From CAG-217 sp963638105 (GTDB taxonomy: Bacteria > Bacillota > Clostridia > Oscillospirales > Acutalibacteraceae), in the NCBI GenBank assembly GCA_963638105.1, contig CAVHPP010000004.1:58707-122706 (forward strand): a stretch of DNA of 64,000 bases. Direction: 5' to 3'. The position numbers and the translations under genes were made by a program. Shown here piece by piece: positions 35,908 to 44,546 of the stretch. Below the pieces are notes generated by a model. It ran no database searches and was not told the DNA's origin. It worked only from the letters and a program-made list of their open reading frames with translations. Numbering within the stretch: position 1 is the first letter of the stretch; every line of letters starts with the position of its first letter.

Positions 35908-37269
35908 TTACAGTGGCTTTTGTTCCGCCACGCCCTTGCGAATGACCCGATGGAGGGAGGTAAAATACAGCACCACCGCCAGCAAACAGGTGAGCACATC
36001 TGCCACCGGCTGGGTAACAATCACCCCATCATAGCCCCAAATGCTGCTCAGTGCCCAAATCACAAGGCCGTAGATCACGCCCTGACCGCTGATGGACAGC
36101 ACGAAGGCGCCCACCGCCTTGCCGGTGGCCTGGAACACACAGGTGGTCACCAGGGTAAAGGCATAGAAGGCGGTGCCCAGCAGCAACCGCCGCAGCATGG
36201 CAACCCCCAGGTCGTACACGCTGCCGTCCTGCATAAACAGGCGGATCAGCAGCGGCGCAGCGGCAAAGACAATCACAGTTAGCACCAGACCCAGCCCAAT
36301 CGTAAACCGGTAAGAGAAGCGCAGCACCTGGCGCAGCCGCCGGTAATTCTGGGCGCCGTAATTGTAACCGACCAGCGGCTGCACCCCAAAAGCAAAACCG
36401 ATGAGCACCAGCACGGCGATCATACTCACCTTCAGGGCAATACCCATGGCCGCCACCTTGTCCGTACCGTAAGGCACCAAAAACCGGTTGGTAATCAGCA
36501 CGCAAAAGCTCTGGGCAATATTGGTAATGGAGGCGGGTATACCGATGGCAAACACCTGGCCCACCTCCTGCCGACTCACTCGCAGCAGTCGAATATTCAC
36601 CGACAAATGGCGGCTGCGCCGCAGCAGGAACCACACATAATACAGATCCGTAAACACATAGCCGATCACCGTGGCAATGGCCGCGCCGGCAGCCCCCAGC
36701 TTGCAGCCAAAGATCAACACCGGATCCAGCACAATATTCACCACAGCGCCCAAAACAGAGCCGATCATGGACGCGTTGGCAAATCCCTCGGTACGCAGCT
36801 GGTTACACGGCGTGAAGGACAAAATGATAAACGGCGCGCCCACGGCGATCCAGGTATAATAATCCCCAGCGTACTGCACCGTGTCTGCCTGGGCGCCCAG
36901 CACCGTCAACAGCGGCGTGCGCAAAAGCAACAGCAGCGCCGTAATGCCCACGCCGGTAAACAACGCACCGTAAAAGCAAAACACGCTCAGTCGCTTGCCG
37001 TCCTGATCCCGCTTTTGGCCAAACAAGCGGGAGATAAAGGAACTGCCGCCCAGGCCGAAAATATCGCCCACGGCGATCATCAGGGTAAACACCGGCGAGC
37101 CCAGCGCCACGCCTGCCACCAGGTGGGCATTGCCGGTTTTGGCAATAAAGTAGGTGTCCACCATATTGTACACCAGCGACACCACCATACTCAGCACCAC
37201 CGGCAGCGCCAGCTTAAAGAAAGCCTTACGCACCGGCATTTGCTCAAACAGGGCGTTCTTTTGCTCCAT
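35908..37269 (-). CDS. MATE family efflux transporter
   Basis: This 453-residue, 12-helix protein has two repeated halves typical of MATE exporters (ALPVVLSMVVSLVYNMVDTYFI, and IGIPASITNIAQSFCVLITN in the second half; FGVQPLVGYNYGAQNYRRL). It probably exports cationic compounds by Na+ or H+ antiport; the substrate cannot be told. RBS AAAAGGAGACG precedes the ATG. A paralogue lies at 59901-61298. Confidence 0.92.
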   Translation of the reverse strand: MEQKNALFEQMPVRKAFFKLALPVVLSMVVSLVYNMVDTYFIAKTGNAHLVAGVALGSPVFTLMIAVGDIFGLGGSSFISRLFGQKRDQDGKRLSVFCFYGALFTGVGITALLLLLRTPLLTVLGAQADTVQYAGDYYTWIAVGAPFIILSFTPCNQLRTEGFANASMIGSVLGAVVNIVLDPVLIFGCKLGAAGAAIATVIGYVFTDLYYVWFLLRRSRHLSVNIRLLRVSRQEVGQVFAIGIPASITNIAQSFCVLITNRFLVPYGTDKVAAMGIALKVSMIAVLVLIGFAFGVQPLVGYNYGAQNYRRLRQVLRFSYRFTIGLGLVLTVIVFAAAPLLIRLFMQDGSVYDLGVAMLRRLLLGTAFYAFTLVTTCVFQATGKAVGAFVLSISGQGVIYGLVIWALSSIWGYDGVIVTQPVADVLTCLLAVVLYFTSLHRVIRKGVAEQKPL

Positions 37270-37297
37270 ATCTGCGTCTCCTTTTATTTATTACTAT

Positions 37298-37303
37298 ATT
37301 ATA
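37298..37303 (-). promoter_or_regulatory. Probable -10 box of the MATE gene
   Basis: TATAAT on the minus strand about 30 bp before the start; the -35 region is poor. Confidence 0.45.
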
Positions 37304-37396
37304 CATAACATCCGTTTGTCCGGGTATGGTAGCACACCGGGCGGCCAATGTCAACCCTGCGCCAACTGTACTCTGAATTTTTCTGTATTTTGTATA

Positions 37397-37425
37397 TTGA
37401 AAAGAGGACACTTCGGTCGTAAAAT
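37397..37425 (+). promoter_or_regulatory. Promoter of the ECF S component-amidohydrolase operon
   Basis: TTGAAA (37397-37402), 17-bp spacer, TAAAAT (37420-37425). AAAGGAGA follows upstream of the ATG at 37457. Confidence 0.75.
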
Positions 37426-37456
37426 AGACACATCTTAAAAGAAAAGGAGACTTTGT

Positions 37457-38008
37457 ATGCAACAATCTAAAAAAGTCAATGTCCGTTACATCACCTTTAC
37501 CGCCGTCATGGCCGCACTGGTGTTTGTATTCACATTCACCTTCAAGATCCCCCTGGGTACCGGCTACACGCATTTGGGCGATATGATGATCTTCCTGGCC
37601 GCCTGGCTGCTGGGCGGCAAAAAGGCAGCCCCCGCTGCCGGTTTGGGCGCCTGCCTGGCCGATCTGGCCCTGGGCTATGCCGCCTGGATGGCCCCCACTT
37701 TTATCATCAAATTCCTGACCGTGGCCATCTGCTGCCTGATCGCAGAAAAAGCCATGCACCGCAGCCTGCTGGGCTACGGCGTAGGTGCCGTTGCGGGCGG
37801 TGCGTTCCAAATCGGCGCATACACCCTGGCAAAGGTGCTGATGTATGACAAGACCTACGCCCTGACCACCTTGCCGGAGCTGGCCATCCAGACCGCCGTA
37901 GGCATTGCGGTTGCCGGTGTACTGGTAGTGATTTTAACCAAAAGCGGCGCAGGCGCCAAATTGCAGCGTATGGCCGGCGGCGCAGGTAAGGAGGCCAAAG
38001 CGGCATGA
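37457..38008 (+). CDS. ECF transporter S component (substrate unknown)
   Basis: This 183-residue protein has five to six membrane helices. It has the ECF S-component pattern ITFTAVMAALVFVFTFTF, IPLGTGYTHLGDMMIFLAAW and GAGLADLALGYAAWMAP-like segments. It is a small-molecule or vitamin uptake subunit that would need a shared EcfAAT module; none is adjacent. It overlaps the following amidohydrolase gene by 4 bp (ATGA), so the two very probably act in one salvage route. Confidence 0.8.
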   Translation: MQQSKKVNVRYITFTAVMAALVFVFTFTFKIPLGTGYTHLGDMMIFLAAWLLGGKKAAPAAGLGACLADLALGYAAWMAPTFIIKFLTVAICCLIAEKAMHRSLLGYGVGAVAGGAFQIGAYTLAKVLMYDKTYALTTLPELAIQTAVGIAVAGVLVVILTKSGAGAKLQRMAGGAGKEAKAA

Positions 38009-38730
38009 AGAAGATAGACGCACATTCTCATATTGGTTCCTTTGGCGGCTGGGCCGGCGTGGCCTTTACCGCAGAGAAGCTGCTGGAACAAATGGACGAG
38101 TACGAAATTGAAAAAACCTTTCTCACCGGCGCGTCCTTTCAGGACAACGACACGGTGGCCAAGGCGTTTCACAAATACCCGGACAAGATCGTGCCCTTTG
38201 TATGGGTCAATCCCCTGCTGGACAATGTGCCGGAGAAGCTGCACCACTATGTGTGCGACGAGGGCTTTATGGGCATTAAAATGCAGCCCCTGTTTGACAG
38301 CTTTGTGGCCGACGACCCGGTGGTGTACCCGGTAATGGACTTTGCCCGGGAGCACAAGATCCCGGTGTTTATCCACTGCGGGCACCCGCCCTATTCTCTG
38401 CCCTGGAGCATTGCCCTGCTGGCCGAGCAGTACCCGGATGTGCCGGTAACCATGATCCACATGGGCCACGGCCACGGGGTGTACATCGACGCCTCCATTA
38501 AGATGGCCAAACGCTACCCCAACCTGTATCTGGAAATGAGCGGTATGCCCATGGGCTGCAAGATTGCCGAGGCCTACAAGACCGTAGGCACCGATCGCAT
38601 TATGTTCGGCATCGACTCTCCCTTCCACCACCCCTCGGTGGAGATCCAAAAGGTGCTGACCAGCGGCCTAACGGAGAAGGAGCAGGAGGATGTGTTCTAC
38701 AACAACGCCAAAAAACTGCTGAAGCTGTAA
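38005..38730 (+). CDS. Amidohydrolase family metal-dependent hydrolase
   Basis: This 241-residue TIM-barrel hydrolase has a DAHSHIG metal pair, GIKMQP, FIHCGHPPYS, MIHMGHGHG and a C-terminal GIDSPF metal Asp, as in the Amidohydro_2 group. It overlaps the ECF S component and probably hydrolyses the imported compound or a derivative; that is inference. The enzyme is cytoplasmic (no signal). A terminator follows. Confidence 0.85.
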   Translation: MKKIDAHSHIGSFGGWAGVAFTAEKLLEQMDEYEIEKTFLTGASFQDNDTVAKAFHKYPDKIVPFVWVNPLLDNVPEKLHHYVCDEGFMGIKMQPLFDSFVADDPVVYPVMDFAREHKIPVFIHCGHPPYSLPWSIALLAEQYPDVPVTMIHMGHGHGVYIDASIKMAKRYPNLYLEMSGMPMGCKIAEAYKTVGTDRIMFGIDSPFHHPSVEIQKVLTSGLTEKEQEDVFYNNAKKLLKL

Positions 38731-38743
38731 AATCATAGAAAAC

Positions 38744-38776
38744 GGCGGTGCTCATGGGAGCGCCGCTTTTCTTTTT
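38744..38776 (+). terminator. Terminator after the amidohydrolase gene
   Basis: GCGGTGCTC/GAGCGCCGC stem (one G-T pair), followed by TTTTCTTTTT. Confidence 0.8.
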
Positions 38777-38789
38777 CACCGCCTTTCCC

Positions 38790-38817
38790 TTGCATAAAAC
38801 GGACTTTATGCTATAAT
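38790..38817 (+). promoter_or_regulatory. Promoter of the flavin-reductase-like gene
   Basis: TTGCAT (38790-38795), 16-bp spacer, TATAAT (38812-38817) with extended TGC. Confidence 0.8.
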
Positions 38818-38836
38818 ATAAATGAGGTGTAATTTT

Positions 38837-39340
38837 ATGGCAATGAAAGAAATTGATATTCGCGAAGTAAAAGAGAATCTGGTCCACCTGCTGGCTGACG
38901 AATGGGCGCTGGTCACCGCCGGGCGCGGCGATGAGCTGGGCACCATGACCGTCAGCTGGGGCGGTATCGGCGAGCTGTGGGGCAAGGATATGGCCACCAT
39001 TTATATTCGACCCCAGCGCTATACAAAGAAGTTTTTGGACGAGAACAACTACTTTACCCTGAGTTTTTACCCGGAGCAGTACAAGGACGCCCTGCGTCTG
39101 TGCGGCAGCAAAAGCGGGCGGGAGATCAACAAGGTAGAGGCCACGGGCCTGACCCCCTGCTACTACGAAAAAGCCCCTTACTTTGAGGAGGCCAAGCTGG
39201 TGTTGGTGTGCCGCAAGGTGGCGGTCAGCGCGTTTGAGCCGTCCCAGTTCCTGGACTCCGGCATTATGCAGAACTATGCGCAAAACGATTTTCACGCCAT
39301 TTATTATGGTGCGATCGAAAAGGTATTGATTTCAGAGTAG
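38837..39340 (+). CDS. Flavin reductase-like (FMN split-barrel) protein
   Basis: This 167-residue protein resembles the flavin reductase-like split-barrel group: MTVSWGGIGELWGKD in the flavin phosphate region, ATIYIRPQRYTKKFLDENNYFTLSF and GREINKVEATGLTP. It probably binds FMN; the electron partner is unknown. The ATG at 38837 has GAGGTG 7 nt upstream. The end of the gene contains the -35 box of the ffs promoter. Confidence 0.8.
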   Translation: MAMKEIDIREVKENLVHLLADEWALVTAGRGDELGTMTVSWGGIGELWGKDMATIYIRPQRYTKKFLDENNYFTLSFYPEQYKDALRLCGSKSGREINKVEATGLTPCYYEKAPYFEEAKLVLVCRKVAVSAFEPSQFLDSGIMQNYAQNDFHAIYYGAIEKVLISE

Positions 39341-39354
39341 ATCTGTGCTATACT
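39326..39354 (+). promoter_or_regulatory. Promoter of the SRP RNA gene
   Basis: TTGATT (39326-39331), 17-bp spacer, TATACT (39349-39354) with extended TGC; it starts RNA synthesis near 39361-39368. Confidence 0.8.
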
Positions 39355-39367
39355 GTAATGCACAAAA

Positions 39368-39525
39368 GGCAGAGCACTGCCCATAGTTTATAATGTAGCG
39401 TATGGGCCCTGTGCGACGGGATGCTACGAACCTTGTCAGGCGGGGAACCGAGCAGCAATAAGTGGATGTTTCTGTGCGCCGCAGACCAGTCTGTACGTTA
39501 CATTATACCCTATGGCGGCTCTGCC
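39368..39525 (+). ncRNA. ffs: Signal recognition particle RNA (4.5S/scRNA)
   Basis: The transcript ends pair (GGCAGAGC near 39368 with GGCTCTGCC at 39517-39525) and T5 follows at 39526. Near the tip lies the Ffh-binding core TTGTCAGG...GGAACCGAGCAGCA. The position directly before dnaX is classical for Firmicutes. At about 158 nt it is longer than the 4.5S type and shorter than the 270-nt Bacillus scRNA. No protein is encoded here despite open frames. Exact ends are estimates. Confidence 0.88.
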
Positions 39526-39549
39526 TTTTTCATTATTCAGGAGGTCCCT

Positions 39550-41274
39550 ATGTACCAGGTTTTATATCGTAAATACCGCCCGCGGGTCTTTGCCGATGTG
39601 TACGGCCAGGACCATGTGACCTCCACGCTGAAAAACGAGATCAAAGAGGGTCGCATTTCCCACGCCTATCTGTTTACCGGCTCCCGCGGCACCGGCAAAA
39701 CCACCTGCGCCAAAATCTTGGCCAAGGCGGTGAACTGCCCCAACGCTGTGGACGGCGAGCCTTGCAACGCATGCGAGATCTGTAAAGGGCTGGACAGCGG
39801 CACCATCTATGATGTGGTAGAGATCGACGCCGCCTCCAACAACGGCGTAGACAATATCCGCGACCTGCGGGAGGAGGTCAACTACACCCCCACCCGCGGC
39901 AAGTACCGGGTCTACATTATCGACGAGGTGCACATGCTCTCCACCGGGGCATTCAATGCCCTGCTCAAGACGCTGGAGGAGCCGCCTGCTCATGTGATCT
40001 TTATTTTAGCCACCACAGAGGTGCACAAGCTGCCTGCCACCATTCTCAGCCGGTGCCAGCGCTTTGACTTTAAGCGTATTCAACCGGAGACTATGGCAGT
40101 GCGCTTGCAGCAGGTAGCCGGACTGGAGGGCATGGAACTGGCGCCGGATGCTGCCACCCTGATCGCCCGCATTGCAGACGGTGCCCTGCGAGACGGCCTG
40201 TCCATTTTGGACCAATGCGCCGGGCGCAGCAAGCAGATCACTGCCCAGCTGGTCAGCGAAGTGGCCGGTTTGGCCGGGCGCGAGGCGCTTTATCGCCTGT
40301 CTGACGCCGTACTGGCCCGGGACAGCAGCGCTGCTGCGGAGGAGCTGGCTCAGCTCCATGAGAACAGCTATGATATGGAACGGCTGTGCGTGGAGATGAT
40401 CAATCACTTCCGCAACTTTATGATGGTCAAAACGGTGAAGAAAAGCCGCGAGCTGATCATCTGTACCGATGACGAATACAAGCATATTGAGGCGAGTGCC
40501 GGGCAGTTTACCCTGGCTCAAATTCTCCGTGGGCTGGACCTGTTCCAGTCTACTTTGGTAAAGATCAAGGGCGGCGCCACCCCGCGGATTGAGATGGAAA
40601 TGGCCTTTGTCCGCCTGTGCGAGCCAAAGCTGGAGACAGACCCGGACGCTATCAACCAGCGCCTGTCCGCTCTGGAGCGAGCGGTGCAAAACGGCGTGCC
40701 TGCCGCACCGGTCAAGCCCGTGCAGTCCCCCGCTCCGGCGGCGCACCCTGCACCGGCACAACCGACTGTGCCACCCGCCCCGCAGCCCACGCCCGCAGCG
40801 GCAGCACCCGCGCCGGAGCCGGAGCCTGTGGCACCTGCCGAGCCTACACCGACACCGATGGCAGAGCCTGCGCCTGTACAGCCTGAACCGCCTGTCCCTC
40901 TGGAACCGGCAGCCGCGGCACCTTCCCCCGCCCCCGCAGCGGACAGCGAGCAGAAACTGTTTATGCAGTGGGCGGATTTGATGGAAATTCTACACCGCAC
41001 AGACATTGCCCTGTTCGGCGTGCTCAGCGGCTCCCAGGGTTACACCCGAGGCGAGTTTTTCCTGATTGACAGTCCCAATCCCACCATCAAGGAGTTCATC
41101 AAGATCTCCACCCACGCCAAGGCCATTCGCGCGGCTCTCCACGAGCTCACCGGCCACAACTACAAGCTGGGCTTGTTTAAGAAAAAATCCACCGAGCAAG
41201 CGCCCCGGCGGGACCCGTTAGAGGACCTGCTGAGCAAAGCGCGGGAAAATCATATTCAAATCGAAGAACATTAA
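39550..41274 (+). CDS. dnaX: DNA polymerase III subunit gamma/tau
   Basis: This is the clamp-loader ATPase, 574 residues. It has GSRGTGKTTCAKILAKA (Walker A), a four-Cys zinc module (CPNAVDGEPCNACEIC), VYIIDEVHMLSTGAFNALL (Walker B/DEAH-like) and SRC motif (ILSRCQRF). Domain III follows, then a Pro/Ala-rich linker (about 395-475) and a C-terminal tau-like domain. The ATG at 39550 begins MYQVLYRKYRP behind CAGGAGG; the longer open frame upstream is SRP RNA. It heads dnaX-ybaB-recR-smpB. Confidence 0.97.
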   Translation: MYQVLYRKYRPRVFADVYGQDHVTSTLKNEIKEGRISHAYLFTGSRGTGKTTCAKILAKAVNCPNAVDGEPCNACEICKGLDSGTIYDVVEIDAASNNGVDNIRDLREEVNYTPTRGKYRVYIIDEVHMLSTGAFNALLKTLEEPPAHVIFILATTEVHKLPATILSRCQRFDFKRIQPETMAVRLQQVAGLEGMELAPDAATLIARIADGALRDGLSILDQCAGRSKQITAQLVSEVAGLAGREALYRLSDAVLARDSSAAAEELAQLHENSYDMERLCVEMINHFRNFMMVKTVKKSRELIICTDDEYKHIEASAGQFTLAQILRGLDLFQSTLVKIKGGATPRIEMEMAFVRLCEPKLETDPDAINQRLSALERAVQNGVPAAPVKPVQSPAPAAHPAPAQPTVPPAPQPTPAAAAPAPEPEPVAPAEPTPTPMAEPAPVQPEPPVPLEPAAAAPSPAPAADSEQKLFMQWADLMEILHRTDIALFGVLSGSQGYTRGEFFLIDSPNPTIKEFIKISTHAKAIRAALHELTGHNYKLGLFKKKSTEQAPRRDPLEDLLSKARENHIQIEEH

Positions 41275-41285
41275 AGGAGCATACT

Positions 41286-41630
41286 ATGAAAGCAAGACTT
41301 CCCCAGGGTATGGGCGGCGGACCGCAGAACATGCAGTCCATGCTGCGCCAGGCCCAGAAGATGCAAGAGAACATTGAGGCCAAAAAGGCCGAACTGGAGG
41401 AGAAAGAATATGTGGTCTCTTCCGGCGGCGGCATGGTGGAAGTAACCGCCAACGGCAAGCACGAAATCAAAGCCATCGGCATCAACCCGGAAGTGGTAGA
41501 CCCGGAGGATGTGGAAATGCTGGAGGATATGCTGCTGGCAGCCATTAACGAGGCCATGCGCAAGATCGACGAGGACTCGGAAAAAGAGCTGTCTGCCGTT
41601 ACCGGCGGGCTGAACATTCCCGGTCTTTAA
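41286..41630 (+). CDS. ybaB: YbaB/EbfC family nucleoid-associated protein
   Basis: This 114-residue protein has a Met/Gln/Gly-rich start (MGGGPQNMQSMLRQAQKMQE) and VVSSGGGMVEVTANGKHEI. It is a DNA-binding dimer found between dnaX and recR in most bacteria. It is 11 bp after dnaX and 12 bp before recR. Confidence 0.95.
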   Translation: MKARLPQGMGGGPQNMQSMLRQAQKMQENIEAKKAELEEKEYVVSSGGGMVEVTANGKHEIKAIGINPEVVDPEDVEMLEDMLLAAINEAMRKIDEDSEKELSAVTGGLNIPGL

Positions 41631-41642
41631 TCGGTAAGCGGT

Positions 41643-42242
41643 ATGCGATATAATTTAGCCGCACTGCAAAATCTGGTAGACCAATTTGAGCGTATGCAGG
41701 GCATTGGTCACAAGACTGCCCAACGCATGGCGTTCTATGTGCTGGGTTTGTCAGACGAAGAAACCCGGGCTTTTACCGACGCCATTACCGAAGCCCATAC
41801 CAAGATCCACCAGTGCAAGATCTGCTGCAATCTGGCGGAGGAGGAGCTTTGCCCCATCTGCAAAAACCCGGCCCGGGACAAAAGCGTGGTCTGCGTGGTG
41901 GAGGATCCGCGGGATGTGGCCGCCATTGAGCGCACCCACGAGTATAACGGCACCTACCATGTACTCCACGGCGCCATTTCGCCTATGGACAATATCGGTC
42001 CGGACCAGATCCGCATTAAGGAGCTGCTGGCGCGACTGAACGACGGCACGGTGGAGGAGGTCATTATGGCCACCAATCCTACCGTAGAGGGCGAGGCCAC
42101 CGCTATGTATATCAGCCGACTGCTGAAGCCCATGGGCATTACTGTCAGCCGCCTGGCCTACGGCGTTCCGGTGGGCGCAGATTTGGAGTATGCCGACGAG
42201 GTTACCCTGTCCAGAGCCCTGGAGGGGCGCAGCCTGATTTAA
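41643..42242 (+). CDS. recR: Recombination mediator RecR
   Basis: The 199-residue protein has an N-terminal HhH region (RMQGIGHKTAQRMAFYVL), a Cys4 zinc finger (CKICCNLAEEELCPICKNP), a Toprim domain (VVCVVEDPRDVAAIE, LHGAISPMDNIGPDQI) and a C-terminal Walker-like part. RecR acts with RecF/RecO in gap repair. All hallmarks are intact. Confidence 0.97.
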   Translation: MRYNLAALQNLVDQFERMQGIGHKTAQRMAFYVLGLSDEETRAFTDAITEAHTKIHQCKICCNLAEEELCPICKNPARDKSVVCVVEDPRDVAAIERTHEYNGTYHVLHGAISPMDNIGPDQIRIKELLARLNDGTVEEVIMATNPTVEGEATAMYISRLLKPMGITVSRLAYGVPVGADLEYADEVTLSRALEGRSLI

Positions 42243-42266
42243 CAAAAACAGAAAGGAGTGGGCGCT

Positions 42267-42731
42267 TTGGGAGAAGCAAAGCAAGTGATTGCCCGCAACA
42301 AAAAAGCGTTCCACGACTATTTTGTGCTGGACACCTACGAGGCGGGACTGGAGCTTTTCGGCACGGAGATTAAGTCCATTCGCCAGGGCAAAGTGAATTT
42401 GAAAGACAGCTGGTGCAGCATTGACGAGGGCCAAATGTACGCCGTAGGGGTGCATATTTCCCCTTACGACCACGGCAATATTTTCAACCGGGACCCTATG
42501 CGCCGTAAGCGGCTGCTGCTGCATAAGAAAGAGATTCTCCGCCTGGCTGCAGACAGCCAGCAGCAGGGGCTGTCTGTCATTCCCTTGCAGCTGTATATTA
42601 TCAAGGGCCGCGCCAAATTGGAGATCGGCCTGTGCAAGGGTAAAAAGCTCTATGATAAGCGGGCAGTGGCTGCCAAAAAGGCCTCTCAACGAGACATTGA
42701 CCGTGCACTGAAGGATCGCCAGCGGGATTGA
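42267..42731 (+). CDS. smpB: SsrA-binding protein SmpB
   Basis: SmpB delivers tmRNA to stalled ribosomes. The 154-residue protein contains ARNKKAFHDYFVLDTYEAG, GTEIKSIRQGKVNLKDSW and a basic C-terminal tail. The start is set at the TTG at 42267, 8 nt after AAAGGAG; the GTG at 42258 overlaps the ribosome site. The tmRNA gene follows after 25 bp. Confidence 0.96.
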   Translation: MGEAKQVIARNKKAFHDYFVLDTYEAGLELFGTEIKSIRQGKVNLKDSWCSIDEGQMYAVGVHISPYDHGNIFNRDPMRRKRLLLHKKEILRLAADSQQQGLSVIPLQLYIIKGRAKLEIGLCKGKKLYDKRAVAAKKASQRDIDRALKDRQRD

Positions 42732-42756
42732 ACCGCTCGATAATATAGATAAAAAT

Positions 42757-43107
42757 GGGGATGAAAGGATTTCGACGGGTATAAAGAAGCACCGTAAGCG
42801 CATAGCGGAGTTGCACCGCTTAAAAAGTAACACCTTAAATTGAACTGACAATCATAAAACAGTAGCTCTGGCTGCTTAATTGCAGCCAGCGTTCTCGCTC
42901 TGAGGGCCACGGCAGGGATGAGAGCGTCGTTTAGTGGCGAACTTGCACGGAGGAGCGTTCCGACCCCCGTCAGGAATTAGGAACTACCGTAGCGCCCAGT
43001 CTGTTTGCCGGCGAAGCGTGAGGGGAACCCCCAGCGACAAACTATATGCGTAGAAAGCGTTGCAGGCGTATATTCGGACGCGGTTTCGATTACCGCCATC
43101 TCCACCA
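42757..43107 (+). ncRNA. ssrA: Transfer-messenger RNA
   Basis: The 5' GGGGATG and 3' CATCTCC(ACCA) form the acceptor stem; GGATTTCGACGGG and the 3' GGTTTCGATTACCGCC T-arm are hallmarks, and CCA is encoded. The tag reading frame ends DNHKTVALAA-stop (42847-42879). An in-frame TGA at 42841 limits the tag to at most 11 encoded residues (resume codon ACT or GAC). The gene follows smpB with no clear promoter of its own, so it may be processed from the smpB transcript. Confidence 0.96.
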
Positions 43108-43108
43108 T

Positions 43109-43135
43109 AAAAAGCAGCCCACCGGGCTGCTTTTT
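43109..43135 (+). terminator. Terminator after ssrA
   Basis: GCAGCCC/GGGCTGC stem with 3-nt loop flanked by A5 and T5. Confidence 0.92.
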
Positions 43136-43231
43136 ATATTGCAATCCGCACTTTTTCTTGATAAATCATACCCTGTATGCTATGATTTAAGGGGTTGGAA
43201 GTCCGGCTTAAAAGGTATTGGAGAAAATGAA

Positions 43232-44536
43232 ATGAAAGAATGGTACTTTACAGAACAGGAATATCAAGCCGCGCAATATGCGTTGGCGAGCAAGCTATTG
43301 GAAAATGCGCGCACCACAGCAGACTGCGACAATGCCGCCGCGATCTTTACAGCACTAAAAGGCTATAAAGACGCTGCAAGTAAAATCGAACTTTGTTCCA
43401 AAAAAGCTGTATTATTGGAGAAGAAAACGCGCTACGACCAGGCTCTATTTCTTTTGCGAGCCGGTGAACATACCGTTTCAAATATCCTAAACGCCAAAAC
43501 CATCTTTCAATCGCTGGGTGACTTTGCGGACTGTGCCGAAAAAGTAAAGGAATGCAACGATCTGCTCAATGACCAGGTTCTTTCCAAAGCGGAAAGACTG
43601 ATTCAAACCGGCACCTTGTACAATCTCAACGCCGCCATAACTGACTTGCAAAAGCTGAACGGCTACAAAAGCGCGAACGCGCTTATCGCTGTTGCAGAAA
43701 AAGAACGCCTGCAAATTCAACAGAAAGAAGCCGCTGACGCTGCCAAAAGGAAGAAACAGATCCGGTATTTATCTGCGGGTATCGGCGGACTGGTGCTTGT
43801 TGCCCTCCTGATTTGGGCGGCACAGCCCGGCTGTATGATCCATCAATACGCCGCTGCCACTTGTACCGCCCCGCAAATTTGCACAAAGTGCGGAGCCGAA
43901 CAAGGAAAAGCGTTGGGGCATGACTGGCAGGAGGCCACCTGCCAAGCACCAAAGACCTGTAAACGCTGCGGCAAAAAGGAAGGCGAAAAAACTGCACACA
44001 CTTGGCAATTAGCGACCTGCGAAACACCAATGACCTGTACCGTTTGCGGTGCAACACAAGGCAAAAAACGAGGCCACAACTGGGTTGCGGAAACCAAGAC
44101 CTCACCCAAAATGTGTAAGCGTTGCCACAAAATGGAACCTATGCGAACACCCGAAAACGGCAAAACGATCATAGACACAGAAAAAGATACCCCTTGCCAT
44201 ATTCAAGTAGACAACACCCACAACGCCAAGAACTGTTATATCAAACTCAAAGACGCTTATGGGAAAGATGTTTTTTCTTTCTTTGTGCAAGCACACAGCA
44301 GCGCTACCGCCGCCGTTCCCGAAGGCGACTATTATGTTTATTTTGCTCAAGGAAATGACTGGTATGGCAAACGCTACCTTTTTGGAGAGGATACGGCTTG
44401 TTCCATGGATGTAACCATGAACCATCTTTTGGTCACCTGGACGGATGAAGGCAGCACTTCCACCAGATTGGAATACACGCTGAATGTAAGCTATGGGCAT
44501 TTTAACACCAGAGACATTGATATCAGTGAATTCTGA
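43232..44536 (+). CDS. Membrane protein with helical repeats and a zinc-ribbon repeat array
   Basis: This 434-residue protein has no recognised function. The N-terminal 175 residues contain helical repeats with a recurring L..Y.DA....C motif (about residues 40-55, 93-108, 140-155). A membrane helix spans about 180-197. Outside follow four CxxC units with a GHxW-type end (C211/C217/C220/H230; C237/C243/C246/H256; C263/C269/C272/H282; C295/C298), then a beta-rich domain. The ATG at 43232 has GGAG 10 nt upstream. Its composition is less GC-rich than flanking genes. It is followed by a SHOCT-type protein. Confidence 0.8.
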   Translation: MKEWYFTEQEYQAAQYALASKLLENARTTADCDNAAAIFTALKGYKDAASKIELCSKKAVLLEKKTRYDQALFLLRAGEHTVSNILNAKTIFQSLGDFADCAEKVKECNDLLNDQVLSKAERLIQTGTLYNLNAAITDLQKLNGYKSANALIAVAEKERLQIQQKEAADAAKRKKQIRYLSAGIGGLVLVALLIWAAQPGCMIHQYAAATCTAPQICTKCGAEQGKALGHDWQEATCQAPKTCKRCGKKEGEKTAHTWQLATCETPMTCTVCGATQGKKRGHNWVAETKTSPKMCKRCHKMEPMRTPENGKTIIDTEKDTPCHIQVDNTHNAKNCYIKLKDAYGKDVFSFFVQAHSSATAAVPEGDYYVYFAQGNDWYGKRYLFGEDTACSMDVTMNHLLVTWTDEGSTSTRLEYTLNVSYGHFNTRDIDISEF

Positions 44537-44546
44537 GGAGGCAGGC

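Noticed and set aside
39421..39549. N-terminal extension of DnaX by 43 codons
   Set aside because: That stretch is the SRP RNA; the ATG at 39550 has a good ribosome site and begins the conserved domain.
41180..41200. Programmed frameshift in dnaX at an A-rich stretch
   Set aside because: The A-run is near the very end of the gene and lacks a typical slippery heptamer with a following hairpin.
43046..43231. Extended start of the zinc-ribbon protein inside the tmRNA gene
   Set aside because: The upstream codons lie in the tmRNA 3' end and its terminator; the ATG at 43232 has its own ribosome site.
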